Assembly (NCBI RefSeq): GCF_021043365.1
Contig: NZ_JAJNDU010000001.1
Span: 1,140,164-1,204,163, forward strand
DNA length: 64,000 nucleotides
Reading direction: 5' to 3'
DNA from: Sphingomonas sp. IC-11
GTDB taxonomy: Bacteria > Pseudomonadota > Alphaproteobacteria > Sphingomonadales > Sphingomonadaceae
How positions within the stretch are numbered: the stretch's first letter is position 1; each line of letters begins with the position of its first letter. This document shows, piece after piece, positions 25,993 through 36,484 of this stretch. The notes under the pieces were generated by a model that worked only from the letters and a program-made list of their open reading frames with translations, was not told where the DNA came from and searched no databases. The translations under genes were made by a program, and so were the position numbers.

Positions 25993-26235
25993 TCAACTCT
26001 TCAGCTTGGCGACGGCATCAGCAAGCTGGCCGACCGTTTCGATCTCTGCCTGCATGTTCATCGTGATGATGATGTCGAATTCGTCCTCGATCGCGGCGAC
26101 GAAATCCATGACGGTCAGCGAATCCCATTCGAGATCGCCCTGGAACGTGGTGGCCTCGGTCACCGTCACGCCCTTCTTGTTGAAGGGTTCGATCTGGGCC
26201 TTCACGGTGTCGAAGATGCTGTCGCGGTCGCTCAT
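25993..26235 (-). CDS. Acyl carrier protein for sphingolipid synthesis
   Basis: An 80-residue acyl carrier protein with the phosphopantetheine serine in LEWDSLTVMDF. The Trp before DSL and divergence from housekeeping AcpP mark it as the specialised carrier found beside bacterial spt. It probably delivers the acyl chain to serine palmitoyltransferase, encoded 98 bp downstream. Confidence 0.92.
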   Translation of the reverse strand: MSDRDSIFDTVKAQIEPFNKKGVTVTEATTFQGDLEWDSLTVMDFVAAIEDEFDIIITMNMQAEIETVGQLADAVAKLKS

Positions 26236-26291
26236 GCCGGGTCCTTAGCTGCAAGCGGGCGAGGTGCCAATCGAATGCGGCGGTAGCGTGG

Positions 26292-27173
26292 TCATCCTGC
26301 GATGGCGTACGCCCGCGCGGTCTGCGCCATGCCCTGGTCGAGTGGGATCTGCGGGGTCCACAGCGTGGGCGCCGGGCGATGATCGGCGCGCGCCGTCCAG
26401 TCGGGGTGGCTGAGATACTCGACCCGGTCGAGCGTCAGCTTGGCGCCGTCGCCGCGCAACTTGCGGTCGATCCGCGCCGCGACCCGCATCAGCGGCTTGG
26501 GCAAATGCATCGGCATCACCCGCCGCCCCACCGCGCGACCGATCGCGGCGGCAAGATCGGCGTGCGTCAGCGTCTCGCCATCGTCGACCTCGTACAATTC
26601 ATGCTCGCCCGGTCGTTCGGCGAGCAGGACCAGCAGCCGCGCCAGATCCTCGACATGGATCAGCGACACGCGTCCCGGCGGCGGCAGGAAGGCAAGGCCC
26701 AGTCGCGCCAGCCGGAACATGTCGCGCATCTCCGTGTCCCCCGGGCCATAGACGCCGGTCGGGCGCACGATCGTCCAGTCGCTCGCGCTCTCAGCAACGA
26801 TCGTCTCCGCCTCGCGCTTCGACCAGCCGTAGATCGACAGCTGCGGCTCGCGCGCCGACAGCGAGGACACATGCACCAGCCGCCGCACGCCCGTCGCCGC
26901 CACCAGCCTGCGCGTGCCCTCGATATTACCGGCGACAAAGCCCGCCTTGTCGGGCGCATTGACCACGCCCGCGATATGGATGACCGCATCTGCGCCCTCG
27001 ACCAGCGCCGCGAGGCTCGCGGCATCGTCCAGCGCGCCTGCCACCCAGGTAACGCCGTCGCGCGCCGGCTGCGGTCGGCGTGTGAGCGCACGGACCTCAT
27101 GCCCCGCCGCCAGCGCCGCCTCGATCGTCGCCCGGCCGACAAAGCCGGTCCCGCCGGTAAGCGCCAGGATCAC
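26292..27173 (-). CDS. cerR: NAD(P)-dependent ceramide reductase (CerR-like)
   Basis: Extended short-chain dehydrogenase/epimerase-fold protein, 293 residues, with nucleotide motif GGTGFVG at 6-12 and the YGWSK catalytic Tyr-Lys motif. By family and position next to spt and acp it corresponds to the Caulobacter ceramide reductase that reduces the 3-keto group in bacterial ceramide synthesis. A complex I assembly NDUFA9-type relative is the alternative. It overlaps proB by 4 bp, so proline and sphingolipid genes are translationally coupled. Confidence 0.83.
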   Translation of the reverse strand: MILALTGGTGFVGRATIEAALAAGHEVRALTRRPQPARDGVTWVAGALDDAASLAALVEGADAVIHIAGVVNAPDKAGFVAGNIEGTRRLVAATGVRRLVHVSSLSAREPQLSIYGWSKREAETIVAESASDWTIVRPTGVYGPGDTEMRDMFRLARLGLAFLPPPGRVSLIHVEDLARLLVLLAERPGEHELYEVDDGETLTHADLAAAIGRAVGRRVMPMHLPKPLMRVAARIDRKLRGDGAKLTLDRVEYLSHPDWTARADHRPAPTLWTPQIPLDQGMAQTARAYAIAG

Positions 27174-28270
27174 AGCAGCGCCATATGGTTGCGGTGGATC
27201 AGCGCAGATCGCGGCGCATAGCCGAGCAACGCCTCCTGCTCCTCGCTGCGCCGGCCGAGCAGGCGCTGCATCTCGCCCGCGTCATATTCCGCCAGCCCGC
27301 GCGCGATCGGCCCGTCGGGGCCGGCGATCGTCACCACGTCGCCGCGCGCGAAATCGCCCGAGACGGCGGTCGCCCCCGCCGCCAGCAGGCTGCGCCCCGC
27401 CGCCAGCGCCTGCGCCGCGCCGGCATCCACCGTAATGACGCCATTGGCGGTCAGCCGTCCCGCCAGCCAGGCCTTGCGTGCCCGCGCGCGCTTCTCGGGC
27501 AGGAAGATCGTGTGCCGCGCCTGCGTCGACAGCGGCCGGTCAACCCGGCCCGAGGCAATCGCCAGCGAAACGCCTGCGCCGGTCGCGATCCGCGCCGCGG
27601 CGATCTTCGACACCATCCCGCCCGATCCCATGCCGGAGGCGGAGCCATCGTCCGCCATCGCGGCGATCCGTGCGTCGATCTGCGCCACTTCCGGGATGTG
27701 GACCGCGCCGGGCTGCGCCGGATTGCGATCGTAGAGGCCGTCGATGTCGGACAGCAGCACCACGCCGTCCGCCCCCGCCGCCTGCGCCACCCGCGCGGCA
27801 AGGCGATCATTGTCGCCAAAGCGGATCTCGGCCGTCGCCACGCTGTCATTCTCGTTGATGACGGGCACGGTACCAAGCTGCAGCAGCCGGCCCAGCGTCG
27901 CCGCGGCGTTCAGATAGCGCCGGCGATCCTCCAGATCGTCCAGCGTCACCAGCATCTGCGCGGCGGTCAGTCCGTTGGCGGCCAGCACCTCGGCCCAAGT
28001 CTGGCTGAGCGCGATCTGCCCCGTTGCCGCCGCCGCCTGCGCATCCTCCAGGCTCGCCCGACCGCCACGCGGCAGCCCCAGCCGCCGCGCGCCCAGCGCG
28101 ATCGCGCCCGACGAAACGATCGCCACCTGCTGGCCGGCCTCGGCGCGCGCCGCGACATCGGCGGCAATGCCCGCCAGCCAGTCCCGCCGCACCGCGCCCG
28201 ATGGGTCGACGAGGAGCGCCGAGCCGATCTTCACCACGAGGCGCGGGCAGGAAGCAGGCGGAAACAACAT
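27170..28270 (-). CDS. proB: Glutamate 5-kinase
   Basis: First enzyme of proline synthesis, phosphorylating glutamate. The 366-residue protein has an amino-acid-kinase domain (LVVKIGSALL at the N-terminus, VPVINENDSVA, FGDNDRLAARVA) and a C-terminal PUA domain (about 280-360). I start at ATG 28270 (MLFPPAS); ten more in-frame codons upstream are less likely. No proA is adjacent; its neighbours are cerR (4-bp overlap) and pth. Confidence 0.95.
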   Translation of the reverse strand: MLFPPASCPRLVVKIGSALLVDPSGAVRRDWLAGIAADVAARAEAGQQVAIVSSGAIALGARRLGLPRGGRASLEDAQAAAATGQIALSQTWAEVLAANGLTAAQMLVTLDDLEDRRRYLNAAATLGRLLQLGTVPVINENDSVATAEIRFGDNDRLAARVAQAAGADGVVLLSDIDGLYDRNPAQPGAVHIPEVAQIDARIAAMADDGSASGMGSGGMVSKIAAARIATGAGVSLAIASGRVDRPLSTQARHTIFLPEKRARARKAWLAGRLTANGVITVDAGAAQALAAGRSLLAAGATAVSGDFARGDVVTIAGPDGPIARGLAEYDAGEMQRLLGRRSEEQEALLGYAPRSALIHRNHMALL

Positions 28271-28333
28271 GGCTCGATCCGTTATCGCGCGTCGCGTCAA
28301 TGGGAAAGGCCGCGGGAAGGGCGGGCGGCGCCG

Positions 28334-28903
28334 TCAGCCCTGCAACCGCAGCGCCACGTCGTTCATGAACCGCACATCATCCCCGGCCGCCAGCGTCGGT
28401 GCCTCCGCAGCAAGTGCCCCCAGCAGATCGCTCAGCGGATCGACCTCATTCTTGGCGTAGTTACCAAGGACATGGCCGGTCACGCGGTCCTTGTGCCCTG
28501 GATGCCCGATGCCGATACGTACGCGGCGAAACTCCGGCCCCAGATGCTGGTCGATCGAGCGCAGGCCATTGTGCCCCGCGAGGCCGCCGCCCATCCGCAC
28601 CTTCACCTTCATCGGCGCAAGGTCGAGCTCGTCGTGAAACACGGTCAGCGCCTCGACGCCCAGCTTGTAGAAGCGCAGCGCCTCGGCAACGCTGCGGCCG
28701 CTCTCGTTCATGAAGGTCGCGGGCTTCAGCAGCAGCACCTTCTGGTTGCCCAGCCGGCCCTCGCGCACCCAGCCCTGGAACTTCTTCGCCGTGGCGCCGA
28801 AATCATGCACTTCGGCAATCGCGTCGAGCGCCATGAAGCCCACATTGTGCCGCTGCATCGCATATTGCGGGCCCGGATTGCCCAGGCCGACCCATAGCTG
28901 CAT
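28334..28903 (-). CDS. pth: Peptidyl-tRNA hydrolase
   Basis: Recycles peptidyl-tRNA released from stalled ribosomes. The 189 residues contain the family core: VGLGNPGPQY, catalytic His19 in RHNVGF, KPATFMNESG and the FHDELDL aspartate. I start at MQLWVGLGNPG; four codons of upstream extension exist. Its leader contains three tandem 11-bp repeats. rplY lies upstream on the same strand, a common pairing, but a terminator separates them. Confidence 0.96.
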   Translation of the reverse strand: MQLWVGLGNPGPQYAMQRHNVGFMALDAIAEVHDFGATAKKFQGWVREGRLGNQKVLLLKPATFMNESGRSVAEALRFYKLGVEALTVFHDELDLAPMKVKVRMGGGLAGHNGLRSIDQHLGPEFRRVRIGIGHPGHKDRVTGHVLGNYAKNEVDPLSDLLGALAAEAPTLAAGDDVRFMNDVALRLQG

Positions 28904-28915
28904 CACCGATCCCAT

Positions 28916-28948
28916 CGTATCACTGGCGTATCACTGGCGTATCACTGG
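28916..28948. repeat. Three tandem 11-bp repeats in the pth leader
   Basis: The unit CGTATCACTGG occurs three times without interruption, ending 13 bp upstream of the pth ATG on the minus strand. The first unit partly forms the Shine-Dalgarno neighbourhood. Looks like slippage-prone simple repeat. Confidence 0.85.
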
Positions 28949-28953
28949 CGCCC

Positions 28954-28991
28954 AAACGAAAACGGGCGGGGGCGTTGCCGCCACCCGCCCG
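28954..28991 (-). terminator. Intrinsic terminator of rplY
   Basis: Minus strand: CGGGCGGG, then an inner GGCG/CGCC stem with a 4-nt loop, then CCCGCCCG, followed by TTTTCGTTT (28962-28954). It is a stable GC hairpin plus T-run, 36 nt after the rplY stop. Confidence 0.85.
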
Positions 28992-29027
28992 CGAAACCGC
29001 GCCGCCAACAGACGGCGAACGGCGATG

Positions 29028-29642
29028 TTACTCGCCAGCAGCGTCCTCAGCCGCTTCGGTCGACGTGTCGCCCTCGGCCGACTTCAGGGCCGACGGAGCA
29101 ACAACGGTCGCGATGGTGAAATCGCGATCGTCGATCGCCGACTGCGTGCCGTTCGGCAGCGTGACGGCGGAGATGTGGAGCGAATCGCCCACGTCCAGGC
29201 CCTTGAGCGAGATGGTGACTTCCGACGGGATTTCGGCCGCGTCGCACACCAGCTCCAGCTCGTGACGAACGACGTTCAGCACGCCGCCCTTCTTCAGGCC
29301 AGGCGCTTCTTCCTCGTCAACGAACACCACCGGCACTGCAACGGTGACGGTCGTGTGCGCGGAAATGCGCAGGAAGTCGACGTGGACCGGACGGTCAGTC
29401 ACGGCGTGGAAGTGCACGTCCTTGGGCAGGGTGCGCTCGCCGTTGATCATCACGAGGGTGTTCATGAAGTGGCCGGTGCCCAGCGCCTTCACAAGCGCCT
29501 TTTCCTCGAGATGGATCGAGGTGGGTTCCTTGTTCTGGCCGTAGATCACGGCGGGTACGCGGCCTGCACGACGCAGTGCACGGGAGGCTCCCTTGCCAAC
29601 CCGGTCACGCGTCTCGGCTGCGAGCGTCAGCTGGTCGCTCAT
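29028..29642 (-). CDS. rplY: 50S ribosomal protein L25/Ctc
   Basis: 5S-rRNA-binding ribosomal protein of the long Ctc/TL5 type, 204 residues. The N-terminal L25 domain ([24 protein letters not shown]) is followed by the TL5 beta domain ([20 protein letters not shown]) and an acidic Ala/Glu tail. ATG 29642 has GGAG 8 nt upstream; the longer in-frame start is rejected. It ends at a clear intrinsic terminator. Confidence 0.96.
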   Translation of the reverse strand: MSDQLTLAAETRDRVGKGASRALRRAGRVPAVIYGQNKEPTSIHLEEKALVKALGTGHFMNTLVMINGERTLPKDVHFHAVTDRPVHVDFLRISAHTTVTVAVPVVFVDEEEAPGLKKGGVLNVVRHELELVCDAAEIPSEVTISLKGLDVGDSLHISAVTLPNGTQSAIDDRDFTIATVVAPSALKSAEGDTSTEAAEDAAGE

Positions 29643-29766
29643 CAATATTCTCCGAAACTCATGTTTGTCCTTCCGCGCCACGCCTCCAGGGATGACCATG
29701 GCCGGAAGCGGGCGCGCATAGCGGGGAGGGGCGCGAAAGGCAATCCTCCCGGCATGGCGTCAGCGG

Positions 29767-30663
29767 TCAGTACTTCACCCGTACCGCCTTCAGCTTGTAC
29801 TTGCCCAATTGTGCCTGGACGCTCTGCGGCCCGGCCAGATGGCCGGCGCCGACCGCGATGAATACCCGGCCGGGGGTCCGCATCCGCTCCGCGATCCACT
29901 CGGCCCATTTGGCGTTGCGATCGACCAGCAGCGCCTTGCTCACCTCCGGCGAGTCCTTCAGGCTTTCATTCATGGTCGCGGCGAGGCCGTCCGGGTTGCC
30001 CTTGGCCCAATCCTCAACCATCCGGTCCATCGTCTCACCTGCCTTCGGCAGTTCCTCGACGGTGGAGCTGAGCAGTTGCAGTTGCGCCTTCTGCGACAGC
30101 GAGTCGAAGATCGACATCTGCCCCTCGAACGTTTCCAGGCCCATCACTTGTTTCTTCTGCGCCTTGGCCGCGCGGGTCAGCACCCCTTCCGGCCCGTTTC
30201 CGGCGTCATAGCCGAGCTTCTGTACGGGCAGCACGGACAGGCTGATCGCGGCGAACCACGGCTGCATCCGCTCGAACGAGGCACGCGGGAGCTTGTTGTC
30301 CTCCAGCGCCTTCACGAACGCCGCCCGTTTTTCCGCCGGCAGCTTTTCGACAAGCGTCGGGCCGACCGGATCGAATGCCTTGGAGACGACCACCTTCTGC
30401 TGGGTCTCCTGGTCCGGCTCCACCATTTCCAGCACCAGCGTGCCCGAACGATCGAACGCCTTCTTCACCGCTTCATCAAACCACGTCAGTCCAGGTTTCA
30501 GGACGTGGATGGTGCCGAAGAGGTAGATCGTCGTGTCCTTGTCCCGCACGACCCAGAGCGCGGGATCGGCATCCTTCTGCGGCGCCGGGGCGGGTTGTGC
30601 ACATGCGGGCAGGGTGAAGGCGAGGCCGACGGAAGCGAATAGCGAGATGAAGGGACGGAACAC
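29767..30663 (-). CDS. TraB/GumN-family lipoprotein
   Basis: A 298-residue protein starting at GTG 30663 with a signal peptide and a lipobox (LPAC). The TraB/GumN signature is visible: [12 protein letters not shown] near the N-terminus, LVLEMVEPD, and the C-terminal [16 protein letters not shown]. The family is proposed to be metal-dependent peptidase-like, but activity is unproven. AGGAAGG lies about 12 nt upstream of the GTG. Divergent from glyQ, 89 bp apart. Confidence 0.87.
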   Translation of the reverse strand: MFRPFISLFASVGLAFTLPACAQPAPAPQKDADPALWVVRDKDTTIYLFGTIHVLKPGLTWFDEAVKKAFDRSGTLVLEMVEPDQETQQKVVVSKAFDPVGPTLVEKLPAEKRAAFVKALEDNKLPRASFERMQPWFAAISLSVLPVQKLGYDAGNGPEGVLTRAAKAQKKQVMGLETFEGQMSIFDSLSQKAQLQLLSSTVEELPKAGETMDRMVEDWAKGNPDGLAATMNESLKDSPEVSKALLVDRNAKWAEWIAERMRTPGRVFIAVGAGHLAGPQSVQAQLGKYKLKAVRVKY

Positions 30664-30752
30664 GGGTTTATGCAACCTTCCTGATCGGGGCACGGACGAG
30701 CCTAGCGTGGCCCTTGCCTGTTGGCGAGCCATCCGCCATTGCCCGCCGCGCG

Positions 30753-31664
30753 ATGAACGCCACCTCAACAGACGCGCCATTGAGCTTCCAGGACATGATC
30801 CTGCGCCTCCATTCCTATTGGGGAGCGCGGGGCTGCGCCATTCTGCAACCCTATGACATGCGCATGGGCGCGGGCACCTTTCACCCGGCGACGACGCTGC
30901 GCGCCCTAGGGCCCGATCCGTGGAACGCCGCCTTTGTCCAGCCCAGCCGCCGCCCGACCGACGGCCGCTATGGCGAGAACCCGAACCGGCTGCAGCATTA
31001 TTACCAGTATCAGGTGATCCTGAAGCCCAGCCCGCCCGACCTTCAAGAGCTGTATCTCGGCAGCCTCGCGGCGATCGGCATCGATTTCACACGGCACGAC
31101 ATCCGCTTCGTCGAGGATGACTGGGAAAGCCCTACCCTGGGCGCCTGGGGCCTCGGCTGGGAAGTGTGGTGCGACGGGATGGAGGTGACCCAGTTCACCT
31201 ATTTCCAGCAGATGGGCGGCTTTGACTGCAAGCCGGTCGCGGGCGAGCTCACCTACGGGCTCGAACGGCTGGCGATGTACATCCAGAACGTCGACAATGT
31301 GTACGACCTGCGCTTCAACGACGCAGGCGTTTCCTATGGCGACGTGTTCCTCGAGAATGAGCGGCAGATGTCGACCTGGAATTTCGAGGTCGCCGATACC
31401 GACACCTTGTTCGACCTGTTCCGCAAGGCCGCGGCCGAGTGCGAGAATTGCCTCGCCGCGAAGCTGCCGATCCCGGCCTATGAGCAGGCGATCGAGGCAA
31501 GCCACATCTTCAACCTGCTGAACGCGCGCGGCGTCATCTCCGTCGCCGAGCGTCAGGCCTATATCGGCCGCGTCCGCGATCTCGCGAAGGGTGCCTGCAC
31601 GGCGTATATGGAAAAGAATGCCGAGGGCTGGAAAGCCCGCTTCCCGAACTGGAGCGCGGCATGA
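30753..31664 (+). CDS. glyQ: Glycyl-tRNA synthetase alpha subunit
   Basis: Catalytic subunit of the bacterial tetrameric class II glycyl-tRNA synthetase. It has 303 residues; family blocks include [37 protein letters not shown] and [22 protein letters not shown] 30753 chosen over an in-frame ATG 39 bp upstream. The stop overlaps the glyS ATG by 4 bp. Confidence 0.98.
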   Translation: MNATSTDAPLSFQDMILRLHSYWGARGCAILQPYDMRMGAGTFHPATTLRALGPDPWNAAFVQPSRRPTDGRYGENPNRLQHYYQYQVILKPSPPDLQELYLGSLAAIGIDFTRHDIRFVEDDWESPTLGAWGLGWEVWCDGMEVTQFTYFQQMGGFDCKPVAGELTYGLERLAMYIQNVDNVYDLRFNDAGVSYGDVFLENERQMSTWNFEVADTDTLFDLFRKAAAECENCLAAKLPIPAYEQAIEASHIFNLLNARGVISVAERQAYIGRVRDLAKGACTAYMEKNAEGWKARFPNWSAA

Positions 31665-33688
31665 CCGATTTTCTGCTCGAACTGCGCTCGGAGGAAATCC
31701 CGGCGCGCATGCAGGACAAGGCGCGCGAGGATCTCGCCCGCCTGTTCGCCGCTGAACTGGACAAGGCGGGGCTGAAGGCCGCCGAACTCGTCACCTACGC
31801 GACCCCGCGCCGTCTCGCGCTGATTGCCCGCGATCTACCCGCGCAGACGCAAGCGGTGAGCGAGGAGTTGAAGGGCCCGCCCGCCGACGCGCCTGACGCT
31901 GCCGTCGAAGGCTTCCTCCGCAAGGCGGGCCTTACCCGCGACGCGCTCCAGACGCGCGAGGTGAAGGGCCGCGCCACCCTGTTCGCGGTGATCGACAAGC
32001 CGGGCCGTGCAACCGCCGACGTGCTGGCGGAGACCATCCCCGCGATCATCCGCGCCTTCCCCTGGCCCAAGTCGATGCGCTGGGGCGATGCCTCGATCTC
32101 GACCGAAAGCCTGCGCTGGGTTCGCCCGCTGCAGGGCATCATCGCGCTGTTCGGTGTCGATGTGGTGCCGTGCGCCATCGCCGGCGTCGAAAGCGGCACG
32201 GCCACCGTCGGCCACCGCTTCCACCACCCGGGCGTCCTCACCATCGGCAGCGCATCCGATTATGTCGAGAAGCTGCGCGCCTGCCACGTCATCGTCGACC
32301 AGAACGAGCGGCGGGCCACGATCGCGCTCGGCGCGAAGCTTGCCGCGAACATGGCTGGCCTCACGCTGATCGAGGATGAGGGGCTGGTCAGCGAGAACGC
32401 CGGCCTCACCGAATGGCCCGTGCCGCTGCTCGGCCGCTTCGACGAGGCGTTCCTCGACGTGCCGCCCGAGGTGATCCAGCTCACCGCGCGCGTGAACCAG
32501 AAGTATTTCGTCTGCCGCGACGCCGGCGGGAAGCTCGCCAACGCCTTCGTCTGCACCGCGAACATCGACGCGGCCGATGGCGGCGAGCGGATCGTGGAGG
32601 GCAACCGCAAGGTGCTCGCCGCGCGCCTCTCCGACGCGCGCTTCTTCTACGAGACGGACCTGAAGGTTCCGCTCGCCGATCAGGCGACAAAGCTCGAAAA
32701 GATCGTCTTCCACGAAAAGCTCGGCACCGTCGCCGACAAGGTCGATCGCGTGGCGAAGCTCGCCCGCTGGCTGGCCGAGGAAGGCATCGTCAAGGGCGCC
32801 AACCCCGACCTCGCCGAACGCGCCGCGCGCCTCGCCAAGGCTGATCTCGTCACCGGCATGGTCGGCGAATTCCCCGAGCTCCAGGGCCTGATGGGCGGCT
32901 ATTACGCCGCCGCGCAGGGCGAACCCGCCGAGGTCGCCGAGGCGATCCGCGACCACTACAAGCCCGTGGGGCAGGGCGACGACGTCCCCACCGCCCCGGT
33001 GACGGTCGCGGTCTCGCTGGCGGACAAGCTCGACAGCATCACCCAGTTCTTCGGCGCCGATCTGAAGCCCAGCGGCTCCAAGGATCCGTTCGCGCTTCGC
33101 CGCTCCGCGCTGGGCATCCTTGCGCTGATCCTCGACAACGGCCTCCGCTTCTCGCTGTCGCGGATCGCCAACGGCGACGTGCTCGATTTCTTCGCCGACC
33201 GCCTCAAGGTCCAACAGCGCGAAGCCGGCGTTCGCCACGACCTGATCGACGCGGTGTTCGCGCTCGGCGGCGAGGATGATCTCGTCCGCCTGCTCGCGCG
33301 GGTGAAGGCGTTGCAGTCGTTCGTTGGGACCGAGGATGGCGCGAACCTGCTCGCCGGATACAAGCGCGCGGCCAATATCCTGAAGAAGGAAGATTATCTG
33401 GCCGACGGCGCGCCATCCGGGGCCGATTATGACCGCGAACCGGCCGAAGCGGCGCTGGTCGCCGCGTTGGATGCGGCCGAACCTGCGTCAGCCAACGCGA
33501 TCGCGAACGAGGATTTCGAAGCAGCAATGGCGGCACTGGCCACCTTGCGCGCCCCCATTGACTCGTTCTTCGATCAAGTCACCGTAAACGATGCAGATTC
33601 GAACAAGCGTGCCGGCCGCCTGGCGTTGCTGGCGCGGGTTCGGGCTGCCGTTCACGGTGTTGCCGATTTCTCCCGCATCGAGGGATGA
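31661..33688 (+). CDS. glyS: Glycyl-tRNA synthetase beta subunit
   Basis: tRNA-recognition subunit pairing with GlyQ, 675 residues, normal length. Starts [18 protein letters not shown]; an HD-like fold region and the C-terminal anticodon-binding domain ([20 protein letters not shown]) are intact. Overlaps glyQ by 4 bp. The 102 bp to the next gene contain no clear hairpin. Confidence 0.98.
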   Translation: MTDFLLELRSEEIPARMQDKAREDLARLFAAELDKAGLKAAELVTYATPRRLALIARDLPAQTQAVSEELKGPPADAPDAAVEGFLRKAGLTRDALQTREVKGRATLFAVIDKPGRATADVLAETIPAIIRAFPWPKSMRWGDASISTESLRWVRPLQGIIALFGVDVVPCAIAGVESGTATVGHRFHHPGVLTIGSASDYVEKLRACHVIVDQNERRATIALGAKLAANMAGLTLIEDEGLVSENAGLTEWPVPLLGRFDEAFLDVPPEVIQLTARVNQKYFVCRDAGGKLANAFVCTANIDAADGGERIVEGNRKVLAARLSDARFFYETDLKVPLADQATKLEKIVFHEKLGTVADKVDRVAKLARWLAEEGIVKGANPDLAERAARLAKADLVTGMVGEFPELQGLMGGYYAAAQGEPAEVAEAIRDHYKPVGQGDDVPTAPVTVAVSLADKLDSITQFFGADLKPSGSKDPFALRRSALGILALILDNGLRFSLSRIANGDVLDFFADRLKVQQREAGVRHDLIDAVFALGGEDDLVRLLARVKALQSFVGTEDGANLLAGYKRAANILKKEDYLADGAPSGADYDREPAEAALVAALDAAEPASANAIANEDFEAAMAALATLRAPIDSFFDQVTVNDADSNKRAGRLALLARVRAAVHGVADFSRIEG

Positions 33689-33790
33689 GCGGGTAAACGG
33701 TTACATCTACTTAGGTGCCGCTTTGCGCTTGCAATCCGGCGTCTGGACGTGTGTTGCGGCGCAATAACGAGATTCAGGAGGCGATAACCC

Positions 33791-36484
33791 ATGGCAACCG
33801 CGGTTAAGACCCAGGCGGATGAACGGTACGTCTACCGCTTTGGGGGCGGCGTGTCCGACGGCGGGAGCGGGGACAAGAACCTCTTGGGCGGCAAGGGTGC
33901 GAACCTCGCCGAAATGGCGTCGATCGGCCTGCCGGTGCCGCCGGGCTTCACCATCAGCACCGCCATGTGCACGCGCTATTACGAGGAGGGCGAAGCCTTC
34001 CCGCAGAGCCTGCGCGACGAAGTGGCCAACGGCATCGCCCATATCGAGGGGATCACTGGCAAGAAGTTCGGCGATGCGTCGGACCCGCTGCTGGTTTCCG
34101 TTCGCTCGGGCGCCCGCGTGTCGATGCCAGGCATGATGGACACCGTTCTCAACCTCGGCCTCAATGACGAGACGGTTGAGGGGCTCGCCAGCGCGAGCGG
34201 CGACGAGCGGTTCGCGTGGGACAGCTATCGCCGGTTCATCCAGATGTATTCGGACGTGGTGCTCGGCCTGGACCACGGTGCCTTTGAAGAAGCGCTGGAG
34301 GTTGCCAAGGAAGACAAGGGCTTCACGCTCGACACGGAACTGTCCGCTGCCGACTGGAAGGCGCTTGTCGCCGAGTTCAAGGGCCTGGTCGAGGAACAGC
34401 AGGGCAAGCCGTTCCCGCAGGATGTGCACGACCAGCTCTGGGGCGCGATTGGCGCGGTGTTCGGCTCGTGGCAGTCGGACCGGGCCAAGGTCTATCGCCG
34501 TCTGAACGACATCCCCGGCAGCTGGGGCACTGCCGTTAATGTGCAGGCGATGGTCTTCGGCAACATGGGCGATACGTCCGCGACTGGCGTCGCCTTCACG
34601 CGCGATCCGTCCACCGGCCACAATGCCTATTACGGCGAGTTCCTGATCAACGCGCAGGGCGAAGACGTGGTGGCCGGCATCCGCACGCCGCAATATCTGA
34701 CGAAGGCAGCGCGTGAAGATGCGGGTGCCAAGCCGCTCAGCATGGAAGAAGCGCTGCCTGACGCCTACACGGAGCTCGCTGCCGTGTTCGACCGGCTTGA
34801 GCGTCATTATCGCGACATGCAGGACATCGAGTTCACGGTGCAGCAGGGCAAGCTCTGGATGCTCCAGACGCGCTCGGGCAAGCGGACGGCGAAGGCCGCG
34901 CTGAAGATTGCGGTCGACATGGCGGCCGAAGGCCTGATCACCCGCGAGGAAGCGATCGCGCGCGTCGACCCGCAGGCGCTTGATCAGCTGCTTCACCCGA
35001 CGCTTGATCCCAAGGCCGCGCGCGACGTCCTGACCAAGGGCCTGCCGGCATCACCGGGCGCGGCAAGCGGCGCGGCGGTTTTCGATGCGGACACCGCCGA
35101 GAAGTGGGCTGCCGAGAACAAGGCGGTGATCCTCGTGCGCACCGAAACCTCGCCGGAGGACATTCACGGCATGCACGCCGCGAAGGGCATTCTGACGGCG
35201 CGCGGCGGCATGACCAGCCACGCGGCCGTGGTGGCGCGCGGCATGGGCCGTCCCTGCGTGTCGGGCGCGGGTGCGCTCTCGATCGACAGCAAGGCAAAGA
35301 TCGCCCGTGTCGGCGGACGCGAAGTGAGGGAGGGTGACCTCCTGACGATCGACGGCGCCACCGGAGAGGTGATGGCGGGCGAAGTCGCGACGATCCAGCC
35401 GGAGCTGGCGGGCGATTTCGGGACGCTGATGGAATGGGCCGACGAAGTTCGCCGCCTGAAGGTGCGTGCCAACGCGGAGACTCCGCTGGACTGCCGCACC
35501 GCGCGCGATTTCGGCGCGGAAGGCGTTGGTCTGTGCCGCACGGAGCATATGTTCTTCGAGGCTGACCGGATCACCGCTGTGCGCCAGATGATCCTGGCGG
35601 AGGATGAGGCCGGTCGCCGTGCTGCGCTCGAGAAGCTGCTTCCCGAGCAGCGCAGCGACTTTGCCGAGATCTTCGAGGTGATGGCTGGCCTGCCCGTAAC
35701 GGTGCGCCTGCTGGATCCGCCGCTGCACGAATTCCTGCCGCATGAAGAGGCGGAGTTCAGCGAGGTGGCCGCCGCGGCCAGTGTCGACATTGACGTGCTG
35801 AAGCGTCGCGCTGCCGAGTTGCACGAGTTCAATCCGATGCTCGGCCATCGCGGCTGCCGGCTCGGTGTGACGTATCCCGAAATCTACGAGATGCAGGCTC
35901 GGGCGATCTTCGAGGCGGCGCTGGATGTCGCGGACAAGTCCGGCGAGGCGCCGATCCCGGAGGTCATGATCCCGCTGGTCGCCACCAAGCGCGAACTGGA
36001 GCTGATGAAGGCCGTGGTCGATCGTACCGCAAAGGCGGTTTTCTCGGAACGTGGGAAGACCATCGACTATCTGGTCGGCACGATGATCGAACTGCCCCGC
36101 GCTGCGCTGCGCGCCGGGGAGATCGCTGAAGCCGGAGAGTTCTTCTCCTTCGGCACCAACGACCTGACGCAGACGACGCTGGGCGTCAGCCGCGACGACG
36201 CTGGCCGGTTCCTCGGCTCCTATGTGGAGCAGGGTATTTACGCCAAGGATCCTTTCGTCAGCCTGGATGTCGAGGGCGTGGGCGAATTGGTGAAGCTGGC
36301 GGCTGAGCGCGGCCGGGCGACCAAGCCGAAGCTGAAGCTCGGCATTTGCGGCGAGCATGGCGGCGACCCGGCATCGATCGCCTTCTGCGAAAGCGTCGGG
36401 CTCGATTACGTGTCGGCATCGCCTTATCGCGTGCCGATCGCTCGCCTCGCCGCAGCGCAGGCAGCGTTGAAGGCTCGCGGCTGA
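33791..36484 (+). CDS. ppdK: Pyruvate, phosphate dikinase
   Basis: Interconverts pyruvate, ATP and phosphate with PEP, AMP and pyrophosphate, allowing gluconeogenic PEP formation. The 897-residue enzyme has the ATP-grasp domain (NLLGGKGANLAEMASIGLPVPPGF at the start), the swivelling phosphohistidine domain (GGMTSHAAVVARGMG) and the C-terminal PEP/pyruvate TIM barrel with the catalytic Cys in GICGEHGGDP. A clear GGAGG ribosome site precedes the ATG. Monocistronic by appearance. Confidence 0.98.
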   Translation: MATAVKTQADERYVYRFGGGVSDGGSGDKNLLGGKGANLAEMASIGLPVPPGFTISTAMCTRYYEEGEAFPQSLRDEVANGIAHIEGITGKKFGDASDPLLVSVRSGARVSMPGMMDTVLNLGLNDETVEGLASASGDERFAWDSYRRFIQMYSDVVLGLDHGAFEEALEVAKEDKGFTLDTELSAADWKALVAEFKGLVEEQQGKPFPQDVHDQLWGAIGAVFGSWQSDRAKVYRRLNDIPGSWGTAVNVQAMVFGNMGDTSATGVAFTRDPSTGHNAYYGEFLINAQGEDVVAGIRTPQYLTKAAREDAGAKPLSMEEALPDAYTELAAVFDRLERHYRDMQDIEFTVQQGKLWMLQTRSGKRTAKAALKIAVDMAAEGLITREEAIARVDPQALDQLLHPTLDPKAARDVLTKGLPASPGAASGAAVFDADTAEKWAAENKAVILVRTETSPEDIHGMHAAKGILTARGGMTSHAAVVARGMGRPCVSGAGALSIDSKAKIARVGGREVREGDLLTIDGATGEVMAGEVATIQPELAGDFGTLMEWADEVRRLKVRANAETPLDCRTARDFGAEGVGLCRTEHMFFEADRITAVRQMILAEDEAGRRAALEKLLPEQRSDFAEIFEVMAGLPVTVRLLDPPLHEFLPHEEAEFSEVAAAASVDIDVLKRRAAELHEFNPMLGHRGCRLGVTYPEIYEMQARAIFEAALDVADKSGEAPIPEVMIPLVATKRELELMKAVVDRTAKAVFSERGKTIDYLVGTMIELPRAALRAGEIAEAGEFFSFGTNDLTQTTLGVSRDDAGRFLGSYVEQGIYAKDPFVSLDVEGVGELVKLAAERGRATKPKLKLGICGEHGGDPASIAFCESVGLDYVSASPYRVPIARLAAAQAALKARG

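Noticed and set aside
27185-28897. 570-residue plus-strand ORF over proB and pth
   Set aside because: Composition is antisense-like (Arg/Gln/His-rich) and both genes beneath are certain.
31835-33238. Long minus-strand ORF inside glyS
   Set aside because: Lies fully antisense to a secure glyS; no domain or ribosome site.
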